Below, one piece after another: positions 1-4,308 of a stretch of 6,497 nt of DNA (its first letter is position 1; each line of letters begins with the position of its first letter). The DNA comes from an uncultured Clostridia bacterium (GTDB lineage Bacteria > Bacillota_A > Clostridia > Oscillospirales > Oscillospiraceae), in contig CAMKAP010000118.1 of NCBI GenBank assembly GCA_946410505.1, positions 1 to 6,497 on the forward strand, read 5' to 3'. The notes beneath the pieces were generated by a model. It worked only from the letters and a program-made list of their open reading frames with translations, searched no databases and was not told the origin of the DNA. A program made the position numbers and the translations under genes.

Positions 1-354
1 AGCCTGGAGGGGATCAACTGGGCCGGCTTTTACCGAATGAAAAGCGGCCAACTGGTGCTGGGACCCTTCCAGGGAAAGGTCGCCTGCATCGAAATTCCGG
101 TGGGCAAAGGCGTATGCGGAACGGCTGTCGCCGAAGACCGCACGCAGCTCGTATATGACGTGCATCGGTTCCCAGGACACATCGCCTGTGACAGCGCCTC
201 CAATTCGGAGATCGTGGTGCCGCTGCACCGGGGCGGGGAAGTGGCCGCGGTGCTGGACATCGACAGCCCGCGGATCGGCCGCTTCACGGAGGAGGACCGG
301 GATGGGCTGGAGGCCTTTGCGGCGATCCTGGAAAAAGAACTGTACGGAGCGTAA
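1..354 (+). CDS. Free methionine-(R)-sulfoxide reductase (fRMsr, GAF domain), 5' truncated by window edge
   Basis: The reading frame is open from base 1 (SLEGINWAGFYR...) and stops at TAA 352-354, leaving 117 visible residues. The ATG at 37 is internal, because conserved GAF sequence lies before it. Family members reduce free methionine-(R)-sulfoxide in the cytoplasm, using cysteine chemistry in a GAF pocket and thioredoxin as reductant. The visible part has three cysteines, C29 (VACIEIP), C39 (GKGVCGTAV) and C63 (HIACDSASNSEIVVP). Their spacing of 10 and 24 residues equals that of C84, C94 and C118 in the E. coli enzyme. E70 and the LDIDSP aspartates D86 and D88 match its acidic substrate-binding residues. 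About 55 N-terminal residues should lie upstream of the window. The rhodanese gene starts 6 nt after the stop, so the two are probably cotranscribed and perhaps translationally coupled. A generic GAF sensor is the alternative, but the cysteine pattern argues strongly for the enzyme. Confidence 0.9.
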   Translation, partial: SLEGINWAGFYRMKSGQLVLGPFQGKVACIEIPVGKGVCGTAVAEDRTQLVYDVHRFPGHIACDSASNSEIVVPLHRGGEVAAVLDIDSPRIGRFTEEDRDGLEAFAAILEKELYGA

Positions 355-360
355 AAGAAT

Positions 361-669
361 ATGATCGAAAAAATCAGCTTTGCCAGGGCAAAGGAACTGC
401 TGGACAGCGAGCCCGGCTGTGTGATGCTGGATGTGCGGGAGGAAGAGGAATTCATCACCGGGCACGCCGTGGATGCGGTGCTGCTGCCGGTGGATGAGCT
501 GACGGACGAGACGGCCATGGACGCGATCCCGGACCCGGACACGCCGGTCCTGGTTTATTGCCGCTCCGGTTACCGCAGCAACGCGGCGGCCCACAAGCTG
601 GAGGACTTCGGTTATACCCGCATTTACGACCTGGGCAGCCTGATCGGCTGGCCGTACGGACTGGAATAA
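361..669 (+). CDS. Single-domain rhodanese-like sulfurtransferase
   Basis: This is a 102-residue protein consisting of one rhodanese domain, the usual size of stand-alone GlpE/PspE-like proteins. Sequence landmarks are the N-terminal ISFARAKELL helix, the VMLDVREEEEF strand and CH2A-type motif (about residues 21-31), and the active-site loop VYCRSGYRS with the persulfide-carrying cysteine C67. The six-residue loop after Cys (RSGYRS) is the sulfurtransferase type, not the longer loop of Cdc25-like phosphatases. It has no signal peptide or membrane segment, so it is cytoplasmic. It probably moves sulfane sulfur, but the acceptor cannot be read from sequence. It lies 6 nt after the fRMsr stop. 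The only Shine-Dalgarno is a weak GGAG at 346-349 inside the end of the upstream gene, which fits translational coupling. Pairing with a methionine sulfoxide reductase suggests a role in redox or sulfur stress (inference). The stop is TAA 667-669, followed at once by a stem-loop. Confidence 0.9.
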   Translation: MIEKISFARAKELLDSEPGCVMLDVREEEEFITGHAVDAVLLPVDELTDETAMDAIPDPDTPVLVYCRSGYRSNAAAHKLEDFGYTRIYDLGSLIGWPYGLE

Positions 670-670
670 G

Positions 671-713
671 AAGCGCTTGAGCGGGGACCCTTAGGGTCCC
701 CGCTCAAGCGTTT
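671..713. terminator. Long stem-loop between convergent genes, probable bidirectional terminator
   Basis: Arms 674-691 and 693-710 are perfect inverted complements over 18 bp, with three further pairs outside (671-673 with 711-713, including one G-T). The centre is CCCTTAGGG, so the real loop is small. The stem begins one base after the rhodanese stop codon and lies 42 bp from the thrH stop on the other strand, where a shared terminator is expected. The T-tract is poor: only TTT (711-713) on the plus strand and TTCTTATT on the minus strand. Termination is therefore likely but may be leaky. Another stem-loop starts at 714 with no gap. Confidence 0.75.
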
Positions 714-742
714 CCTCGTGTCGACAAAGTGTCGACACGAGG
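714..742. repeat. GTCGAC-core stem-loop repeat, copy 1
   Basis: This is a perfect 12-bp inverted repeat, arms 714-725 (CCTCGTGTCGAC) and 731-742 (GTCGACACGAGG), with loop AAAGT at 726-730. It directly follows the terminator stem ending at 713. The inner 23 bases (717-739) recur at 3053-3075 with one difference (T732 versus A3068), while the outer stem bases differ but remain paired in each copy. This suggests a dispersed family in which structure is kept. It could act as RNA, adding to termination or protecting the 3' end, or as DNA, as a protein-binding palindrome. Its function is unknown. Confidence 0.8.
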
Positions 743-754
743 CAGAGGATCGTA

Positions 755-1354
755 TTACAGCTTTTCCTTTATGAGCCGCAGCAAATCATCAAACTCCTCG
801 ACGGCGGGCAGATCGGGATTCGCGGCCTTGATGGCCTCGGTGGAACGGAAGAGGATGCCCGCCTTGCTGGCACGGATCATGGCCAGATCGTTGAAGCTGT
901 CACCCGCGGCGATGGTTTCAAAGCCGACGGACTGCAGGGCCTTCACGGTGGAGAGCTTGGTATTTTCGCAGCGCATTGCAAAGCCCGTGATCTCTCCGTC
1001 GGGCGCGACAATGAGTTCATTGCACATCAGGGTGGGCCAGCCCAGCTTTTTCATCAGGGGCTGGGCGAACTGACTGAAGGTGTCGCTGAGGATGACGACC
1101 TGCGTGACCGCGCGCAGCTCGTCCATGAATTCCTTTGCCCCGGGGAGGGGATCAATCTGCGCAATGGTCTCCTGAATCTCCTTCAGGCCCAGCCCGTGCT
1201 CCTTCAGGATGCCCAGGCGCCAGCGCATCAGCTTGTCATAATCCGGCTCGTCCCGGGTGGTGCGGCGCAGCTCGGGGATGCCGCTTGCTTCGGAAAAGGC
1301 GATCCAGATCTCGGGCGTCAGAACGCCCTCCATATCCAGGCAGACGATGTTCAT
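755..1354 (-). CDS. thrH: ThrH-type HAD phosphatase (phosphoserine phosphatase / homoserine phosphotransferase)
   Basis: This 199-residue cytoplasmic HAD-superfamily enzyme resembles Pseudomonas ThrH along its whole length, with shared stretches such as VPEIWIAF-like TPEIWIAF, TTRDEPDYD, QVVILSDTF, QPLMKKLG, AAGDSFND and AGILF. ThrH removes phosphate from phosphoserine and can pass it to homoserine, linking serine and threonine synthesis. The HAD motifs are intact: nucleophile D7 and acid/base E9 in CLDMEGV, S90 in ILSDTF, K133 in NTKLS, and D152/D156 in GDSFND. The E9 variant (DxE instead of DxD) is typical of ThrH and SerB-like relatives. The start ATG (1352-1354) has a GAGGAG Shine-Dalgarno at 1360-1365, five bases upstream of the start, and a good promoter further upstream. 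It faces the rhodanese gene convergently and is divergent from the GtrII-like gene. No serine or threonine biosynthesis genes are adjacent. A plain phosphoserine phosphatase role is the main alternative. Confidence 0.85.
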   Translation of the reverse strand: MNIVCLDMEGVLTPEIWIAFSEASGIPELRRTTRDEPDYDKLMRWRLGILKEHGLGLKEIQETIAQIDPLPGAKEFMDELRAVTQVVILSDTFSQFAQPLMKKLGWPTLMCNELIVAPDGEITGFAMRCENTKLSTVKALQSVGFETIAAGDSFNDLAMIRASKAGILFRSTEAIKAANPDLPAVEEFDDLLRLIKEKL

Positions 1355-1389
1355 GGCTGCTCCTCGCTTTCCACGGAGATCTTGAGTCC

Positions 1390-1418
1390 AGTTAACAACA
1401 AACAGCCCTTTTTGTCAA
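1390..1418 (-). promoter_or_regulatory. Sigma-A type promoter of thrH
   Basis: On the minus strand, a perfect -35 box TTGACA (1418-1413) is followed by a 17-bp spacer (1412-1396) and the -10 box TTAACT (1395-1390). The predicted start is near 1383, giving a leader of about 29 nt that contains the thrH ribosome site. The -35 box lies only 7 bp from the -35 box of the opposing promoter. Confidence 0.75.
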
Positions 1419-1425
1419 GCGCGGC

Positions 1426-1454
1426 TTGCTTTTTTGAAGCCCTTGCTATATGAT
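1426..1454 (+). promoter_or_regulatory. Sigma-A type promoter of the GtrII-like gene
   Basis: The -35 box TTGCTT (1426-1431), a 17-bp spacer and the -10 box TATGAT (1449-1454) point to a start near 1461 and a 5' leader of about 48 nt. The -10 box matches consensus at 5 of 6 positions. The -35 boxes of this promoter and the thrH promoter sit back to back, so one bound regulator could affect both. Confidence 0.65.
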
Positions 1455-1508
1455 ACTTGCTAAAGAAATGAAACAGTCCGGGGGAGCAACAGGAGGAGAG
1501 GAGTCGGC

Positions 1509-3017
1509 ATGGAACAGGAATACAGTTTTGGAGAAAAGGCCCTGCGGCGCTGCGGTGCTTTGCTGGGCGAATACCGCGTTCCTCTGCTCACGGGGCTCGC
1601 TGTCGGCCTGCTGGCCCACGGCTTCGCCTTTACCAACAAGCTCCTCAACGCCGATGAAGTGTCCGCTCTCTTCGGAAAGGGCGAAGGCGTCTGCTCGGGC
1701 CGATGGCTCCTGGATGCGACCGGAATCCTTTTTCCCAACGCCAGCATGCCCTGGATTTACGGGCTGATCAGCATATTTCTGTTTTCCGTGACCGTCTGCC
1801 TGACGATCCGTATTTTTGAGATCCGCAATCCCTTCCTCCAGGGCATGCTGGCGGCGGTGTTTCTCAGCTTTCCGTCGCTGACAGGCCTGTATTGCTTTTT
1901 CTTTACCAGTGTGTCCTTTGCTTTTTCGCTGCTGCTTGCGGTGCTGTCGGTATACTGCGGACGCCGGGATGGCGTCACGGCTGCAGTGGCGGGCGTTTTG
2001 CTGTTGGTGCTGAGCCTTGGGATCTATCAGGCCTATCTTGCCGTGGCTTCCAGCTTCTATCTGCTGCTGATGATCCGGCGGCTGCTGCGCGGCGAGGAGG
2101 AAACGAAAAACATCTTCCTCTTCGGCCTGCGCGCGCTGGGAATTCTGGCGGCGGCTCTGCTGCTCTACTACGCCTGCAGCAGGATCGCGCTGGTGCTGAG
2201 CGATAAGAACTTCGTGGAAAACGCCGCAAGCTCCGCAAGTCTGCCGTATAGGATAGCACTGGCCTATAATGCCCTGCTGAAGACGCTCACAAGAGGGTAT
2301 TTTGGCCTGGTTCCGCGTCCCCTGTCCCGTGTGGTACACCTGCTTGGCGCGGCGCTGCTGCTGGTCTTCTTCATCCGTTGGTTTTTGAAAAACCGGGATC
2401 TGAAACGCGGCCTGCTGATGGCTTTGTGCCTGCTGCTGCTTCCGCTGAGCATGAACTGCATGTTTCTTGCAGCGAATGTGGAGATGATCCACACGCTCGT
2501 TCTTTACAGCTTCGTGTGCGTCTATGTGCTGACGATGATCGCCGTCGAAAGCCTTGAGGGCAGAGCGGGCCGCATCGGGCGCGATGCGGTTCTGGCCGGG
2601 CTGCTGCTGGTCGTGATCGTCAACATATACTTTGCCAATGAGACCTATCTGAAGCTCTACCTCCAGTACGAAAACGCCTACGCCGCCTACTCCGGGATCA
2701 TTACGCAGATCAGGCAGACGGAGGGCTTTGACGAAAGCTGCCGGATTGCCGTCGTTGGCTCCGGTGAGAATGCTCTTTACCATCCGGATAAGCTGGATAC
2801 CGGCGAACTGATCGGGCCGGAACGAGATCTGGTGAATATCTATTCCAAAGAGATGCTTCTGCGCTACTATCTGGGTTTTGACGCAGATTATCTCAGCATA
2901 GACGAGTGCTGGCTGCTGAGTCTCGATCCCCGGGTGCGGGAGATGCCCTGTTATCCCTATTACGGCTCGGTGAAAAAGATCGATGATATCATCGTAGTCA
3001 AGCTTGGCGACGCCTGA
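1509..3017 (+). CDS. GtrII-like polytopic membrane glucosyltransferase
   Basis: This is a 502-residue integral membrane protein. Likely membrane segments lie near residues 25-42, 83-103, 111-129, 132-150, 156-175, 176-190, 203-222, 276-291, 301-321, 328-345 and 358-375. A C-terminal hydrophilic domain (about 376-502) follows. The first extracytoplasmic loop carries LLNADEV and GRWLLD (about residues 45-69), a pattern of the GtrII-type family (PF14264-like), where acidic residues in this loop are thought to be catalytic. Family members move glucose from an undecaprenyl-phosphate donor onto a surface polysaccharide outside the membrane. In a Gram-positive cell the acceptor would be a wall polysaccharide or teichoic acid (inference). 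The usual partners, the GtrA flippase and GtrB donor synthase, are not in this window. Start ATG 1509 is supported by GAGGAG at 1498-1503 (5-nt spacing), with a second purine run AGGAGG at 1491-1496. The stop lies inside a 35-bp direct repeat. Confidence 0.8.
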   Translation: MEQEYSFGEKALRRCGALLGEYRVPLLTGLAVGLLAHGFAFTNKLLNADEVSALFGKGEGVCSGRWLLDATGILFPNASMPWIYGLISIFLFSVTVCLTIRIFEIRNPFLQGMLAAVFLSFPSLTGLYCFFFTSVSFAFSLLLAVLSVYCGRRDGVTAAVAGVLLLVLSLGIYQAYLAVASSFYLLLMIRRLLRGEEETKNIFLFGLRALGILAAALLLYYACSRIALVLSDKNFVENAASSASLPYRIALAYNALLKTLTRGYFGLVPRPLSRVVHLLGAALLLVFFIRWFLKNRDLKRGLLMALCLLLLPLSMNCMFLAANVEMIHTLVLYSFVCVYVLTMIAVESLEGRAGRIGRDAVLAGLLLVVIVNIYFANETYLKLYLQYENAYAAYSGIITQIRQTEGFDESCRIAVVGSGENALYHPDKLDTGELIGPERDLVNIYSKEMLLRYYLGFDADYLSIDECWLLSLDPRVREMPCYPYYGSVKKIDDIIVVKLGDA

Positions 3018-3048
3018 TGCGGGCTGCCTCACAAATGGTGAGGCAGCC
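3014..3048 (+). repeat. 35-bp direct repeat copy 1, terminator-like stem without T-tract
   Basis: This copy overlaps the stop codon of the GtrII-like gene. It contains the stem GGCTGCCTCAC (3022-3032), loop AAATG and the complementary arm 3038-3048. The 27-base stem-loop is identical to that at 3214-3240; the eight bases before it differ only by small indels (CTGATGCG versus CTGTATGC). Here the stem is followed by TCAGCG instead of the T run of copy 2, so it should terminate poorly. Confidence 0.8.
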
Positions 3049-3079
3049 TCAGCGTGTCGACAAAGTGACGACACGCTGA
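3049..3079. repeat. GTCGAC-core stem-loop repeat, copy 2
   Basis: The left arm 3049-3061 and right arm 3067-3079 form 12 pairs with a single A-A mismatch (3060/3068), around the loop AAAGT (3062-3066). The inner 23 bases match 717-739 at 22 positions. The outermost bases are TCAG/CTGA here and CCT/AGG in copy 1, so sequence changed but pairing was kept. Like copy 1, it abuts a terminator-like stem with no gap. Confidence 0.8.
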
Positions 3080-3083
3080 AGCG

Positions 3084-3120
3084 GCCGAATTTTAAACCTT
3101 GAATCGGTTTAAAATTCGGC
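3084..3120. repeat. AT-centred 15-bp stem-loop
   Basis: A perfect 15-bp inverted repeat: GCCGAATTTTAAACC (3084-3098) pairs with 3106-3120 around the 7-base loop TTGAATC. Its AT-rich middle differs from the GC-rich surroundings. It is followed by TGAAAC, much like the TGAAGC at the end of the preceding hairpin, which hints at modular repeat units. It has no T-tract and no function I recognise. Confidence 0.75.
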
Positions 3121-3131
3121 TGAAACTGTAC

Positions 3132-3161
3132 GTGAAGGGGGACTCCCCCGTCCCCCTTCAC
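3132..3161. repeat. G/C-run 12-bp stem-loop
   Basis: A perfect 12-bp inverted repeat: GTGAAGGGGGAC (3132-3143) pairs with GTCCCCCTTCAC (3150-3161) around the loop TCCCCC. A further CCCCC run (3165-3169) and GGGGG run (3185-3189) downstream could compete for pairing. It has no T-tract. It is the last well-formed hairpin of the cluster before the true terminator. Confidence 0.7.
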
Positions 3162-3205
3162 AATCCCCCTTGCAGGTCCAGGCCGGGGGAAACCCGGTTC
3201 ATGCA

Positions 3206-3246
3206 CTGTATGCGGCTGCCTCACAAATGGTGAGGCAGCCTTTTTT
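3206..3246 (+). terminator. Intrinsic terminator within 35-bp direct repeat copy 2
   Basis: The stem GGCTGCCTCAC (3214-3224), loop AAATG (3225-3229) and complementary arm (3230-3240) are followed by six Ts (3241-3246), a canonical factor-independent terminator. Positions 3206-3240 repeat 3014-3048, 192 bp downstream. It most likely ends transcription of the GtrII-like gene, so that mRNA would carry about 200 nt of stacked hairpins in its 3' UTR. Confidence 0.85.
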
Positions 3247-3327
3247 GGCGAACTGCTGGTGAAAAATATTTACTTGGATAAAAAACTGTGGTAGTCTGTA
3301 GAAAAGAACAGAGGGGAGGACAAGACG

Positions 3328-4119
3328 ATGAAGCTCGCCATGGCACAGATGCGAATGCAAAGCACGGCAGCGGAAAACCTGGAGAAGACACTGCGCTTCA
3401 TGGAGCGTGCCTCTGCGCTGAACGCCGATCTGCTCTTCTTCCCGGAAGTCCAGCTTTCTCCCTTCTTTGCCGCAAGACGCGGTCAGGACGCCTCCTGCTG
3501 GCTGATGCGTGCGGACGGTCCGGAGATCACGGCCATCCGGGAAAAAGCCCGGGAGCTGGGCATCTCCGTCTGCCCCAATATTTATCTGGAGGAGAAGGGC
3601 AGGGCCTACGACGCGTCCCTGATGATCGGCCCGGACGGGGAGATCCTCGGGGTGAGCAAGATGGTGCACATCCCGCAGGCGGAGAATTTCTGGGAGCAGG
3701 ACTACTACTGCCCCTCCGACACCGGCTTTCACGTCTATGAAGTGCGTGGGGGAAAAGTCGGCGTTGTGATCTGCTTTGACCGGCATGTGCCGGACGGCGT
3801 GCGAAACTGTGTGCGGCAGGGGGCCGAGCTTGTCATCATCCCCACAGCCAATCTTACGACGGAAGATCTGGGGATCTTTGAGATGGAGCTGCGAGCCCTC
3901 GCGGTTCAGAACCGCTGCTTTGTGGCCATGTGCAACCGGGTCGGGCAGGAGGGCGAGCTTACTTTTGCGGGCCACTCCATGCTGGTGGCACCGGACAGCC
4001 GGATCGAGTTCAAAGCCGGCGGTCTGGAAGGCCTGTATGTGATGGATCTGGACCCGGAGGAGGCCCGAAAAGCCCGGGAAGGCTGCTGCTGGTTCGATTT
4101 CGACCTGCTGCCGAGATGA
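3328..4119 (+). CDS. Carbon-nitrogen hydrolase (nitrilase superfamily amidase)
   Basis: This 263-residue cytoplasmic protein is a complete nitrilase-superfamily domain. The Glu-Lys-Cys triad is clear: E40 in LLFFPEVQ, K111 in VSKMVHIP and C149 in VICFDRHVP. The stretch HIPQAENFWEQDYYCPSDTG, followed by GVVICFD and LVIIPTAN, resembles N-carbamoylputrescine amidases and N-carbamoyl-amino-acid amidohydrolases. Those release ammonia and CO2 from carbamoylated amines. Its length is toward the short end for those enzymes (about 290-300), so I do not assign a substrate; an omega-amidase-like role is possible. ATG 3328 has an excellent Shine-Dalgarno (GGAGGA, 3315-3320, 7-nt spacing). The gene lies between two intrinsic terminators (ending at 3246 and 4189), so it is probably monocistronic. 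It needs its own promoter within 3247-3310. The best candidate, TTTACT (3269-3274) with TAGTCT (3292-3297) at 17 bp, is weak. Confidence 0.85.
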   Translation: MKLAMAQMRMQSTAAENLEKTLRFMERASALNADLLFFPEVQLSPFFAARRGQDASCWLMRADGPEITAIREKARELGISVCPNIYLEEKGRAYDASLMIGPDGEILGVSKMVHIPQAENFWEQDYYCPSDTGFHVYEVRGGKVGVVICFDRHVPDGVRNCVRQGAELVIIPTANLTTEDLGIFEMELRALAVQNRCFVAMCNRVGQEGELTFAGHSMLVAPDSRIEFKAGGLEGLYVMDLDPEEARKAREGCCWFDFDLLPR

Positions 4120-4146
4120 TTGTAAGAGAGGGCAGAAGCTTTGAAC

Positions 4147-4189
4147 AGTACCCCCTATGTCAGAATGCCTGACATAGGGGGTACTTTTT
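4147..4189 (+). terminator. Intrinsic terminator of the nitrilase-family gene
   Basis: A perfect 17-bp stem: 4147-4163 (AGTACCCCCTATGTCAG) pairs with 4169-4185, around the loop AATGC. It ends in a run of five Ts (4185-4189). The stem starts 27 bases after the nitrilase stop and separates that gene from the M20/DUF3100 operon. Confidence 0.9.
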
Positions 4190-4225
4190 CCTCACTTTTG
4201 TCATTCCTTTAGAACTTTAAATTTT

Positions 4226-4275
4226 TAATGCATTAGAGATTGACGAAACGGTTTTTCGGGATTACAATATGCATA
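4226..4275 (+). promoter_or_regulatory. Pair of ATGCAT palindromes around the M20 promoter, possible operators
   Basis: TAATGCATTA (4226-4235) lies just upstream of the -35 box. TATGCATA (4268-4275) overlaps the end of the -10 box and the predicted start site. Both are self-complementary and share ATGCAT; their centres are 41 bp apart, close to four helical turns. This spacing would suit a regulator bound on both sides of the promoter. The region is AT-rich, so chance is a real alternative. Confidence 0.3.
4240..4268 (+). promoter_or_regulatory. Strong sigma-A type promoter of the M20/DUF3100 operon
   Basis: The -35 box TTGACG (4240-4245), a 17-bp spacer and the -10 box TACAAT (4263-4268) each match consensus at 5 of 6 positions. 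An A/T-rich stretch (about 4211-4235) precedes the -35 box and could serve as an UP element. The predicted start is near 4275, about 34 nt before the M20 ATG. Being downstream of an intrinsic terminator, it should drive the operon independently. Confidence 0.85.
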
Positions 4276-4297
4276 ATTATTCCTTTATTATTTTCAC

Positions 4298-4301
4298 GAG
4301 G
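4298..4301 (+). promoter_or_regulatory. Ribosome binding site that sets the M20 start
   Basis: GAGG at 4298-4301 lies 7 nt before ATG 4309. The in-frame TTG at 4240, which would add 23 residues, has no such site and is itself the first triplet of the -35 box, so it cannot lie in the mRNA made from that promoter. Confidence 0.75.
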
Positions 4302-4308
4302 CGGGAGA

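Noticed and set aside
30..542. A serine-rich 170-residue minus-strand frame spanning the fRMsr and rhodanese genes
   Set aside because: Serine-rich low complexity is the expected antisense image of the plus-strand codons, and it crosses two well-supported genes.
1446..3224. A 592-codon open frame on the minus strand covering the whole GtrII-like gene
   Set aside because: Its product is rich in Gln, His and Arg with no recognisable domain, it would begin at a GTG inside the terminator hairpin, and it lies opposite a coherent multi-pass membrane protein with promoter and ribosome site. It is a by-product of codon bias in GC-rich DNA.
3014..3246. Possible CRISPR array or integron attC site in the hairpin cluster
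   Set aside because: The repeats are only two direct copies 192 bp apart with different hairpins between them, not regular repeat-spacer units. No integrase, cas gene or attC-type core sites are visible.
3018..3327. A small protein gene in the gene-free stretch after the GtrII-like gene
   Set aside because: I found no frame with a convincing ribosome site; the stretch is almost entirely inverted repeats, a terminator and the leader of the next gene.
3199..3975. A minus-strand 258-codon frame opposite the nitrilase-family gene
   Set aside because: It starts within or beside the terminator region, shows no domain, and opposes a gene with an intact Glu-Lys-Cys triad and a strong ribosome site.
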